Shown: positions 45,856 to 53,368 of the stretch, piece by piece
How positions within the stretch are numbered: position 1 is the first letter of the stretch
Layout: each line of letters begins with the position of its first letter
Origin: Commensalibacter melissae
GTDB lineage: Bacteria; Pseudomonadota; Alphaproteobacteria; Acetobacterales; Acetobacteraceae
Length of the DNA stretch: 64,000 nucleotides
Assembly: GCF_009734185.1 (NCBI RefSeq)
Contig: NZ_CP046393.1
Coordinates: forward strand, 1,819,501 to 1,883,500
Direction: 5' to 3'
Translations under genes and position numbers: made by a program
Notes under the pieces: model-generated
Told to the model about the DNA's origin: nothing
The model's input: the letters and a program-made list of their open reading frames with translations, nothing else
The model's database searches: none

Positions 45856-46302
45856 TTATTTAAAATATTTTGCGGTTATTAATATCTTATTATTTTCATC
45901 AAGCAATTTTAGGTATTTTCCACCAATGGAAACTGATTTAACCAATTTTAACTTGTCAAAGAAAAATTCATCCTGCGCATTAACCTGGGGATCCAAACAG
46001 GTATTTTGCTGACGTTCAATTTTACTGATTGTAATTTGGTTTCCATTGTTTTGAAAAAATCCAAGAAATTTATTACATAAACCACTTCCATTAATTCGAT
46101 GTGTATAAGGATTAAAACTTAAATATGTGAATTTCTGATCATTTTGATAGGATTTAATAAATGTTTTTTGATGACTTAAATGTTCAACACGCCATATTGA
46201 TTCATCAAAAGGGGCTTTACTTTTTGAATCTTGGGCAAAAGCTGAATTTATTCCTGCCCCCAATAACCCCATACCTAAAATCATTACAATAATTTTTTTC
46301 AT
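45856..46302 (-). CDS. META domain protein, exported
   Basis: Protein of 148 residues with a signal peptide cut near INSAFAQ (about 24). A single META/HslJ-like domain has the INGSGLCNKFLGFFQ and ITISKIERQQNTC motifs, with two Cys that may form a disulfide. HslJ-type proteins are linked to envelope stress, but the role here is unknown. It is on the same strand as the hydrolase gene, 21 bases upstream of it, so possibly co-transcribed. Confidence 0.75.
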   Translation of the reverse strand: MKKIIVMILGMGLLGAGINSAFAQDSKSKAPFDESIWRVEHLSHQKTFIKSYQNDQKFTYLSFNPYTHRINGSGLCNKFLGFFQNNGNQITISKIERQQNTCLDPQVNAQDEFFFDKLKLVKSVSIGGKYLKLLDENNKILITAKYFK

Positions 46303-46393
46303 TTAAATTTATCCTTCTATTGAGCTTTCCCATTCAAGTAAATCTACCTAATCATACGAATAAGTTGAAGTAAACAAAATGAATGCGAAATAA

Positions 46394-46780
46394 TCAATGA
46401 AAACAAGATCTCATCATATAAACCGTTGCAATTCCGAGAATGGTCAACCCTATTGAACAAATAAGATGCGTAAACACTATAATTCCTGCCCACATAAAAC
46501 GCCCTTCTTGCATGGAAAGAACAACTTCTGCAGAAAAAGATGAAAAGGTTGATAAACCACCCAAAAAACCCGTAATAATGAAGAGGCGCCATGGTAGCAG
46601 GACTGGAATTACCACAAAAATTGCCACGGCAATACCAATAAAATAACCAGCAAGACAATTGGCAGCCAAAGTTCCAAGGGGCAAATAAGGAAAAAAAGCA
46701 TTCAAGGCAATCCCCAACCACCAGCGCAACAGACAGCCCAAGGCCCCACCTATACTGACCATCATAATTGAATTGATCAT
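46394..46780 (-). CDS. crcB: Fluoride efflux channel CrcB
   Basis: Dual-topology fluoride channel of 128 residues and four helices. GGALGCLLRWWLG at the start, LGTLAANCLAGYFIG and the GFLGGLSTFSSFSAE motif containing pore-lining Phe and Thr/Ser are conserved. Only one copy is seen, consistent with a homodimer. No fluoride riboswitch fold was recognised upstream. Confidence 0.93.
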   Translation of the reverse strand: MINSIMMVSIGGALGCLLRWWLGIALNAFFPYLPLGTLAANCLAGYFIGIAVAIFVVIPVLLPWRLFIITGFLGGLSTFSSFSAEVVLSMQEGRFMWAGIIVFTHLICSIGLTILGIATVYMMRSCFH

Positions 46781-46891
46781 TCATTTACCTTGTTCATACA
46801 ATTTATTGAATCAATCCTATAAATAAATCATTCAAAATATTAATAATAATTTGATAATCATAAATAAAACCATTCATCAAATTGATATAAT

Positions 46892-48187
46892 TTAATTTTT
46901 TATTATCATGTTATTACTTATTTCAATTAACTGATCATAAAAATCATGAATGTTAACAATATCTTTTATATTAGTTTCAAAGATATTTCTTTCCACTTTT
47001 TTTCCCTGTATATTTGAATAGGCCTCAACAAATACCTTTAGATGACCATCCCATGATAATCTAAGCATAAATTGACCGACAAATCTGTTTACTGATATTC
47101 TCCTTTGATCCGCCTCTTCAACCTGAAGATCCTGTAAAAAAAATAACTTGTCATTATTTGGCAAAGTCTTACACAACCTTCTTAAATTCACCCAATCACT
47201 ATCATTTAAAAATTCTCTCTCTTTAAAATCTTTTGAAAGATAAGGGGTATCGAATGTATTGCGAATTTCCACTTTAGAAGCATTATAATCCTTAACAAGC
47301 CTATTAAATAAATCTGGCAATTCTTTCAAGTTAGACTGATATGCCATGATTATAAATTGTATTCTAATTGGATGAACAGATGTCAGGACCGCTTTTTTCA
47401 ACTTCTCCATATTTTCCAAAAAAACATATTGTTTGGCACCTTTTCTCAATTGTTCATAAATTACAGAATCAAAGGATTCAAGAGAAATATTGATATGATC
47501 TATCCCGGAATTAACAAGCCAATTAAAAAACTGATCTGACATTCTCTTGGCCAGATTAGTTGTAAAAAAAATTTTATTTCTATAAATTTCAGGAACTTTC
47601 TCTATATAATCCTTTAATTTGGGATGAAGAGTAGGTTCATGCAGACATGAAAACCAAAATTCACTGTTCCGAATATAAGGCAAAAAACGTAAAGCTGACT
47701 CTATAACCTCTTCACTCATAAAATATGTTTTATTTGTCGAGGTATAATCATACAAACAGAATGGGCAGCGTAAGTTACAATTATTAACAATATCCATTGC
47801 CATATGTACAAATGGTTGAAATTCCAATCTAATATTTGATGCAAAAGGTATTTTATAATTTGAATTTTTTACTCGAATAACAACATTTTCATGCTCTTTC
47901 ACACTGAGTACACGTGGGAATTTCATATAGAATGCATAATAACAGCTCCCATCTCCAATTTCTTTAATCGTTTCATAATGCAATTTATCAGCTACAGAAG
48001 AGACCAGTATTTCATTTGTCTTCTGCAAAATTGCTTCACAAATCAAACGCTGATTAGGAAAATCCTGATTGCATACCCAACCATATGCATATGAATCACT
48101 CAATTCATCTACAAATCCTATAAAAGGCTCATGAACTGTAAATAAGGATTTTAATTTCTTTAATAGTTTTTTAGAAATATTATACAT
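46892..48187 (-). CDS. Radical SAM protein with N-terminal accessory domain
   Basis: The radical SAM core (about 125-345) has the [4Fe-4S] motif CNLRCPFC (Cys137, Cys141, Cys144), then EFWFSCLHEPTLHP and HINISLES. An extra N-terminal domain (about 22-118) has AYGWVCNQDFPNQ and IGDGSCYYAF. It resembles a domain often attached to glycosyltransferases in Acetobacteraceae-like proteins (GW..D...P, GIGDGxxxF). The C-terminal region resembles a SPASM hairpin (FMLRLSWDGHLKVFVEAY) but has no cysteines. It may modify a polysaccharide, lipid or peptide. It stands alone, and its function is unknown. Confidence 0.75.
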   Translation of the reverse strand: MYNISKKLLKKLKSLFTVHEPFIGFVDELSDSYAYGWVCNQDFPNQRLICEAILQKTNEILVSSVADKLHYETIKEIGDGSCYYAFYMKFPRVLSVKEHENVVIRVKNSNYKIPFASNIRLEFQPFVHMAMDIVNNCNLRCPFCLYDYTSTNKTYFMSEEVIESALRFLPYIRNSEFWFSCLHEPTLHPKLKDYIEKVPEIYRNKIFFTTNLAKRMSDQFFNWLVNSGIDHINISLESFDSVIYEQLRKGAKQYVFLENMEKLKKAVLTSVHPIRIQFIIMAYQSNLKELPDLFNRLVKDYNASKVEIRNTFDTPYLSKDFKEREFLNDSDWVNLRRLCKTLPNNDKLFFLQDLQVEEADQRRISVNRFVGQFMLRLSWDGHLKVFVEAYSNIQGKKVERNIFETNIKDIVNIHDFYDQLIEISNNMIIKN

Positions 48188-48518
48188 TATGCAGATTCAT
48201 AAAAATGAAGGCTGGCTTTATATAATACATATTCGAAAAAATTACGATAAATAAAATATATTTGTACAGAAATAAAATTGGTGAGCCATAAAAAACAATA
48301 AATTATTTATAAAATTTCATGAACAGTTATGTATGATCTTCAGCTTGATTGATCAATCCTGTACAAAACCAGTAATAATTTCATAATGTTTATATTTATA
48401 ATATGCAATATTTATGATTGAAATTCAATAAAAGAACCGCTATTAAAAACCCGTAATTAATTTATTGATAAATAATTACATATTTTAGTACTTATTTTAA
48501 TATATTATTGGATTTATA
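48188..48518. other. AT-rich gap between divergent radical SAM and TRL-like genes
   Basis: No gene, RNA or strong hairpin was seen. It must carry both promoters; base composition prevents a reliable assignment. Confidence 0.4.
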
Positions 48519-48827
48519 ATGAAAAAACTGTTTTTTTTACTAGCAACCACGGGATTACTAGCCGGATGTGCGGGTGGTAAATCACCAGTGGGACTAGCTT
48601 TAATCAGTAATGTAAAAGGCCCTATTTCAGCAACTGATCACACTGTCACCTCAAAAAAAGGTGCAAGTTGTGCCCACAATCTACTAGGTATTGTTGCAAG
48701 CGGAGATGCATCAATTGATTCTGCCAAAAAGAAGGCAGGCATAACAAAAGTTTCTTCTGTTGATTATAAAACCACAGGTATTTTCCCTTTTTATGGAAAA
48801 ACCTGTGTCAATGTAAAAGGGGAATAA
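48519..48827 (+). CDS. TRL-like family lipoprotein
   Basis: Protein of 102 residues with a lipoprotein signal peptide and lipobox LLAGC (Cys17). The mature part includes KGPISATDHTVTSKKGASC, NLLGIVASGDASIDSAKKKAGI and YGKTCVNVKG, matching the TRL (tRNA-associated locus) family of small lipoproteins. It is unknown in function and probably lies in the outer membrane or periplasm. It is transcribed alone. Confidence 0.8.
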   Translation: MKKLFFLLATTGLLAGCAGGKSPVGLALISNVKGPISATDHTVTSKKGASCAHNLLGIVASGDASIDSAKKKAGITKVSSVDYKTTGIFPFYGKTCVNVKGE

Positions 48828-48969
48828 CTTCCTTTATATAAATAATTAACTTTTTTGGAAGTTGTTTATAAATTATTAATATAAACAATTTCTAAAAAGT
48901 GTTTTTTTCGCTTTATAAATAAGAAACAACACTTTGCGATTGCTTTTGACTTACTGATAATCATGCGAT

Positions 48970-50523
48970 TTAATCATTATCTCCGAGTGTGACAGCGATA
49001 AATATGGACTGGCCATCTCTTAAAATTCTCAATAAAACAGTTTTGTCTGTTTTTAGAGATGAACTAATCAACCGGTTCGCCATTTCCGGTTTATCAACAT
49101 CTTGATTATTAACGGATACAATGACATCACCGTTCTGCAATCCGGCATGATCAGCTGGGGAATCGTTTTTAATCGAGGTAACAATTACCCCCTTGATTTT
49201 TTCATCAATACCAGCCTGTTGCCTTATTTCAGGGGTTAATAATGATAAGGAGACACCCAAACTGCCAGGAGCAGGAGCTGGTGTTTTTTTACTCTTGGTA
49301 TCCTCGTTTAGATTACCTACCTGAACCTTTACAACTTTCCGCGTGCCATTTCGCAAAATATTCAGATCAATCATTGTATTTGGAGTAATAGCCGCAACCT
49401 GGTTGGCAAGATCCCTCGGATTTTCAACCTTTTTATCATTCAAAGAAAGAATGACGTCCCCAACCTTCAGTTGGGCCTTTTCAGCAGGACTATTGTTTGC
49501 AACAGATGCAATCAAAACCCCTTTTGGTGGAATACCATGCTCAGAGGGAGGCAATTTTAACATTTTCACCATTGAAGGTGTGATCATCTGGCCCATAACC
49601 CCTAAATAACCACGGGTAACATGTCCTGTCTTTTCCAATTGAGTAACGACATTTTTCACCGTATTTGATGGAATGGCAAACCCGATACCGATTGATCCTC
49701 CTGATGGAGATAAAATTGCTGTATTAACACCGATAACCTTACCATCTTGAGAAAAAAGAGGCCCTCCCGAATTTCCACGATTGATTGGAGCATCAACTTG
49801 GATAAAGGAATCGTAAGGAGTATCACCGATATCCCTTCCCCGGGCAGATACAATCCCTGCGGTAACGGTACCCCCCAAACCATATGGATCTCCAACTGCA
49901 ATTACCCATTCACCAGGTTCAATACCATTTGAATCTCCAAGCTGGATAAATGGCAAAGGTTTTTCAGACTGGATTTTTAACAACGCCAAATCTGTTTTTG
50001 AATCCCTTCCAATAATTTTTGCCTGATATTTCGCACCAGTCTCCAGGGCAATCGTTATTTTCTTCGCCCCTTTAACAACATGATTATTGGTTACGATATA
50101 ACCATCAGGCGAAATGATAAATCCTGATCCACGTGCCTCAGCCACCTGCTTGGGCATTTGTTGTGGAAACATGGGAAAGGGAAAAGGAAACGGAAACGGA
50201 TTCATATTATCATCGCCATTGGGAAATCCATTTCCCATCATTGAATCATCATTGTCTCCGACAACAACCCGTGAAGTAATGGATACAACGGCAGGTTTGA
50301 CCTGTTTGACCAAATTTACAAAATTAGGCAGATTTTGCGTTGAGGTTACCGGCTTGATCGCATCAGAATGATCTTTTAACAAATCTGTTGCCTGGGCTGA
50401 ATTATAACCTGTGACTGCACTGCCCAGCACTAAAGAAGCCAATAAACCCTGTTTAATTTTTTTTCCACAAACATGATTTATAAGCTCTAGAACCGTTTGC
50501 TTTTTTTTAGAAAATTTATCCAT
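48970..50523 (-). CDS. degP: Do-family periplasmic serine protease (DegP/MucD-like)
   Basis: Envelope quality-control protease and chaperone. An N-terminal export signal (about 24-46) is followed by a trypsin-like domain with the triad His148 (NNHVV), Asp178 (SKTDLALL) and Ser252 (GNSGGPLF). Two PDZ domains follow (about 290-385 and 420-510). An odd Pro-Phe repeat (residues 109-119) lies in the LA loop. The 517 residues match the family. It is probably induced by envelope stress. Confidence 0.93.
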   Translation of the reverse strand: MDKFSKKKQTVLELINHVCGKKIKQGLLASLVLGSAVTGYNSAQATDLLKDHSDAIKPVTSTQNLPNFVNLVKQVKPAVVSITSRVVVGDNDDSMMGNGFPNGDDNMNPFPFPFPFPMFPQQMPKQVAEARGSGFIISPDGYIVTNNHVVKGAKKITIALETGAKYQAKIIGRDSKTDLALLKIQSEKPLPFIQLGDSNGIEPGEWVIAVGDPYGLGGTVTAGIVSARGRDIGDTPYDSFIQVDAPINRGNSGGPLFSQDGKVIGVNTAILSPSGGSIGIGFAIPSNTVKNVVTQLEKTGHVTRGYLGVMGQMITPSMVKMLKLPPSEHGIPPKGVLIASVANNSPAEKAQLKVGDVILSLNDKKVENPRDLANQVAAITPNTMIDLNILRNGTRKVVKVQVGNLNEDTKSKKTPAPAPGSLGVSLSLLTPEIRQQAGIDEKIKGVIVTSIKNDSPADHAGLQNGDVIVSVNNQDVDKPEMANRLISSSLKTDKTVLLRILRDGQSIFIAVTLGDND

Positions 50524-50612
50524 AAAATTCCTCGTAATTTCTTTATTTTTACATAAAATTAATTATTTAAGAAATAATATGATGATCAATTATGGCAAAA
50601 ATTAAAAATTTT

Positions 50613-51080
50613 TTACCGTAAATTCATAAAAAAATTTCTTAATAATTTTTGACAGGCATGCTCCCGAACACCTCCAATTATTTCGGGATGATACATCGTT
50701 TGCTGGTGTGAAAATATACGCGCCCCGTGCTCTATTCCCCCACCTTTTGAATCATATGCTCCAAATACAATTCTTGCGATCCGAGCATGCATTGCAGCAG
50801 CGGCACACATAGGACAGGGTTCTAATGTAACGACCAGACTATATCCCATAAGCCGTTTACTCTTGACTTTTAGACAAGCTTTTTTCAAAACGATCATTTC
50901 GGCATGCGCCAAAGGATTTTGATGCGCCTCTACCTGATTAAAAGCCTGCGCAACAATCTTGTTTTCCGGTGATAAAACAAGCGCTCCAACCGGAATCTCT
51001 CCCCGCTGATATGCTTTCCTCGCAAGATGCAGAGCCTGATCCATTCTCCAGTAAGATTGTTTAGGATACAATGATATCAT
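50613..51080 (-). CDS. tadA: tRNA-specific adenosine deaminase
   Basis: Deaminates A34 to inosine in tRNA-Arg(ACG). The zinc site is His59 in AHAEM (with catalytic Glu61) and Cys89/Cys92 in LEPCPMCAAAAMHARI. The 155 residues are normal. The start could also be the ATG at 51044 (MDQALHLARKAY), because conserved sequence begins there. It is divergent from the amidotransferase-like gene. Confidence 0.94.
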   Translation of the reverse strand: MISLYPKQSYWRMDQALHLARKAYQRGEIPVGALVLSPENKIVAQAFNQVEAHQNPLAHAEMIVLKKACLKVKSKRLMGYSLVVTLEPCPMCAAAAMHARIARIVFGAYDSKGGGIEHGARIFSHQQTMYHPEIIGGVREHACQKLLRNFFMNLR

Positions 51081-51277
51081 ACCTTAAAATTAATACATGT
51101 TATAATTCTATAGTAAATTTTGAATATAGAATATGTCATCTAAATCACCAATTCTTTCAATTAGAAGAACTATTTTCATCTTTAGTTAAAAGATACTTTG
51201 ACAAAAATATCTTTTTCTTATTAAAAACGTCTATCCAATATATTCCCCTTAATATTCACCGTCTCCATGATTCTTGT

Positions 51278-51979
51278 ATGACAAATTCTTCTTTACCCTT
51301 GATTGGCATCACGCTGGATAGTAGTACAATTCCCTTTACAGATAATCACAACATTTGTTCCTATATTCTGGACAGAAACTTAAAAACAAGTGTTCTTGAG
51401 GCAGGTGGAATTCCGTTGGGTATTTTTCCAGTCAATCAAAAGAATTTATCAATGATTCTTGACAAAATGGATGGGCTTGTCCTTTATAAAAATAAATTTT
51501 CCGACTCTTCAAAAAATCATGATCCCTTTGAACAAAATCTTCTTCAATATGCTTGGGAAAAAAACATTCCCATTCTGGCCATTGCAGGTGGGGCCTGTCA
51601 CATGACCTTTTTTCTCCAAGGGGAATTATATAAAAATATTCAAACGGAATTGCCTGAAAGCCTTCCCCATATTCAAATAAATTCTCCCTATCAAGGAAGT
51701 CACTGCATTCAACTTCAGCCAAAAAGCTGTTTATATTCTTTAACCAAGCGAACAAAATGGATGGTAAATTCTTTTCATCAATCTGGAATAAAATCTGCAG
51801 GAAAAGGGATCCCAAGTGCCCTTGCCGAAGATAACACTATCGAAGCAATTGAAGATCCTTCAAGGGTTTTTTTTGTTGGTGTACAATGGCATCCTGAATT
51901 TGCTGTTGATTATACTGATCGCAAATTATTTTCAGCACTAATTGCCAAGGCCAGAACCTATGCCCAAAACAGATCCTGA
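51278..51979 (+). CDS. Class-I amidotransferase-like protein (peptidase C26 family) without nucleophile
   Basis: The start chosen is the ATG at 51278 (MTNSSLPLIGITLD), where similarity begins; the frame is open further upstream to 51071. It is related to gamma-glutamyl-GABA hydrolase (PuuD). AGGIPLGIFP, LDKMDGLVL and the C-terminal GVQWHPEF with its His and Glu are preserved. The nucleophile motif, usually ICRGxQ, reads IAGGACH, so the catalytic Cys is Ala103, although a Cys sits at 107. The GG-x-D motif after DGLVL is also lost. It is likely a pseudoenzyme or has a shifted active site. It overlaps the next gene by 20 bases. Confidence 0.75.
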   Translation: MTNSSLPLIGITLDSSTIPFTDNHNICSYILDRNLKTSVLEAGGIPLGIFPVNQKNLSMILDKMDGLVLYKNKFSDSSKNHDPFEQNLLQYAWEKNIPILAIAGGACHMTFFLQGELYKNIQTELPESLPHIQINSPYQGSHCIQLQPKSCLYSLTKRTKWMVNSFHQSGIKSAGKGIPSALAEDNTIEAIEDPSRVFFVGVQWHPEFAVDYTDRKLFSALIAKARTYAQNRS

Positions 51980-52736
51980 TTCTCCCAATCTCTCATTTTC
52001 AAAAGGAGAACGCATTGCCAAATGGCTTGCACGTGCAGGTGTGGCATCCAGAAGAGATGCTGAGAAACTGGTTTCGGAAGGTAAAGTCTTTATTAACCAA
52101 CAGCAAATCACCCAACCCGCCACCTTTGTCTCGAATAATGACAATGTCTATGTTAATGGAAAACTCATTGCTTATCCAGAACATTCTCGTTTGTGGCGGT
52201 ATCACAAACCTGTTGGCCTGATAACCACCCACAAAGACCCAGAGGGACGACCCACTGTTTTCGATGCACTCCCGCCTAACATGCCACGTGTTATCAGTGT
52301 AGGTAGATTGGATTTAAATAGTGAAGGCCTTCTACTACTCACCAACGATGGCTCCCTGGCAAGGCAGCTGGAACTTCCCTCCAATCACTGGGTGCGTCGG
52401 TATCGGGTCCGGGTATTTGGTCATATCGTACAAGCAAAACTGGATCAGCTAAAAGATGGCATTACAGTTGAAGGAATACACTATTCCCCAATCATTGCCA
52501 AAATCGATTCACAAAAAGGAATGAATGCTTGGCTTACAGTTTCATTACAGGAAGGTCGTAACCGGGAAATCAGACGAGTTATGCAACATTTTGATTTACA
52601 AGTTAATCGTCTAATCCGAATTGCCTATGGACCTTTCCAGCTGGGTTCATTACCAAAAAATAGTCTTGATGAGGTTTCAGGAAAAGTCATTAGAGAGCAA
52701 ACGGGTAAACACATACCTTTATCCAGAAATAAATAG
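51960..52736 (+). CDS. rluB: RsuA/RluB-family pseudouridine synthase
   Basis: Modifies 23S (or 16S) rRNA. It has an N-terminal S4 domain (about 15-70; RIAKWLARAGVASRRDAEKLV), then the catalytic domain with GRLDLNSEGLLLLTNDG containing the catalytic Asp, and EGRNREIRRVM. It starts at the ATG at 51960 after AAGG; an in-frame TTG at 51942 is less likely. RluB versus RluE/RsuA cannot be fixed from sequence alone. rsmD follows 4 bases later. Confidence 0.88.
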   Translation: MPKTDPDSPNLSFSKGERIAKWLARAGVASRRDAEKLVSEGKVFINQQQITQPATFVSNNDNVYVNGKLIAYPEHSRLWRYHKPVGLITTHKDPEGRPTVFDALPPNMPRVISVGRLDLNSEGLLLLTNDGSLARQLELPSNHWVRRYRVRVFGHIVQAKLDQLKDGITVEGIHYSPIIAKIDSQKGMNAWLTVSLQEGRNREIRRVMQHFDLQVNRLIRIAYGPFQLGSLPKNSLDEVSGKVIREQTGKHIPLSRNK

Positions 52737-52740
52737 ATAC

Positions 52741-53298
52741 ATGCGAATTATTGCCGGTAAATATAAGGGTACACATTTGTACCCCCCTGCTGGTCTGGAA
52801 ACCCGTCCAACGGCCGATCGTGTAAGACAAACATTATTTGACATGCTTATACATGCAGAATGGGGAGGACAATATTTTTTGCAGGACAGCCTTGTTCTCG
52901 ATGCTTTTGCCGGAACGGGTGCCTTGGGTATTGAAGCTTTGTCCAGGGGGGCAAGAAAAGGGTTTTTTTGTGAAAAAAATAAATCAACTCGTCAGGTTTT
53001 AGAAAAAAACTTGACCCGTTGTCATTGCCATTTGAATAGTGTAATTTACAGTGATTATCAGGCCCTGCCAATAACTGAACACCCCTGCAACCTGGTTTTC
53101 TTGGATCCCCCATATCGAAAAAACCTTATACCTTATACACTCCAGACGCTAGAAAATAAAAATTGGCTTTCCACCCGATCCATTATCATTACAGAAATTG
53201 CACAAGATGAAAATCTTATGCTAAATGATAATTATCATATGTTAGCTGAACGAAATTTCAAAAATACATGCCTAAAATTTTGGGTAAAAAGAAAATAA
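52741..53298 (+). CDS. rsmD: 16S rRNA (guanine(966)-N2)-methyltransferase
   Basis: SAM-dependent methyltransferase. The start is the ATG at 52741 (MRIIAGKYKGTHL), the standard RsmD start; an earlier overlapping in-frame start would run inside rluB. TRPTADRVRQTLFDML, the SAM-binding DAFAGTGALGIEALSRGA and the catalytic LDPPYRK are present. At 185 residues it is normal. It is operonic with rluB. Confidence 0.94.
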   Translation: MRIIAGKYKGTHLYPPAGLETRPTADRVRQTLFDMLIHAEWGGQYFLQDSLVLDAFAGTGALGIEALSRGARKGFFCEKNKSTRQVLEKNLTRCHCHLNSVIYSDYQALPITEHPCNLVFLDPPYRKNLIPYTLQTLENKNWLSTRSIIITEIAQDENLMLNDNYHMLAERNFKNTCLKFWVKRK

Positions 53299-53368
53299 CC
53301 AAGGGTATATTTCAGTTTTATAACCCTATAAAAATAAATAAACCCCTGTAAGGATTTGGATAATTACT

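Noticed and set aside
46344-46784. Overlapping 146-residue minus-strand frame across crcB.
   Set aside because: The 128-residue frame at 46394-46780 has the CrcB motifs; the other frame has unusual Phe/Ser/Cys-rich composition and is a shadow.
46781-46891. Looked for a fluoride riboswitch upstream of crcB.
   Set aside because: No characteristic pseudoknot-type conserved segments were seen; the region is short and AT-rich.
48826-48886. Two small hairpins after the TRL-like lipoprotein gene.
   Set aside because: The stems are 7 bases and AT-rich without a consistent T tail directly behind them; not strong enough to call.
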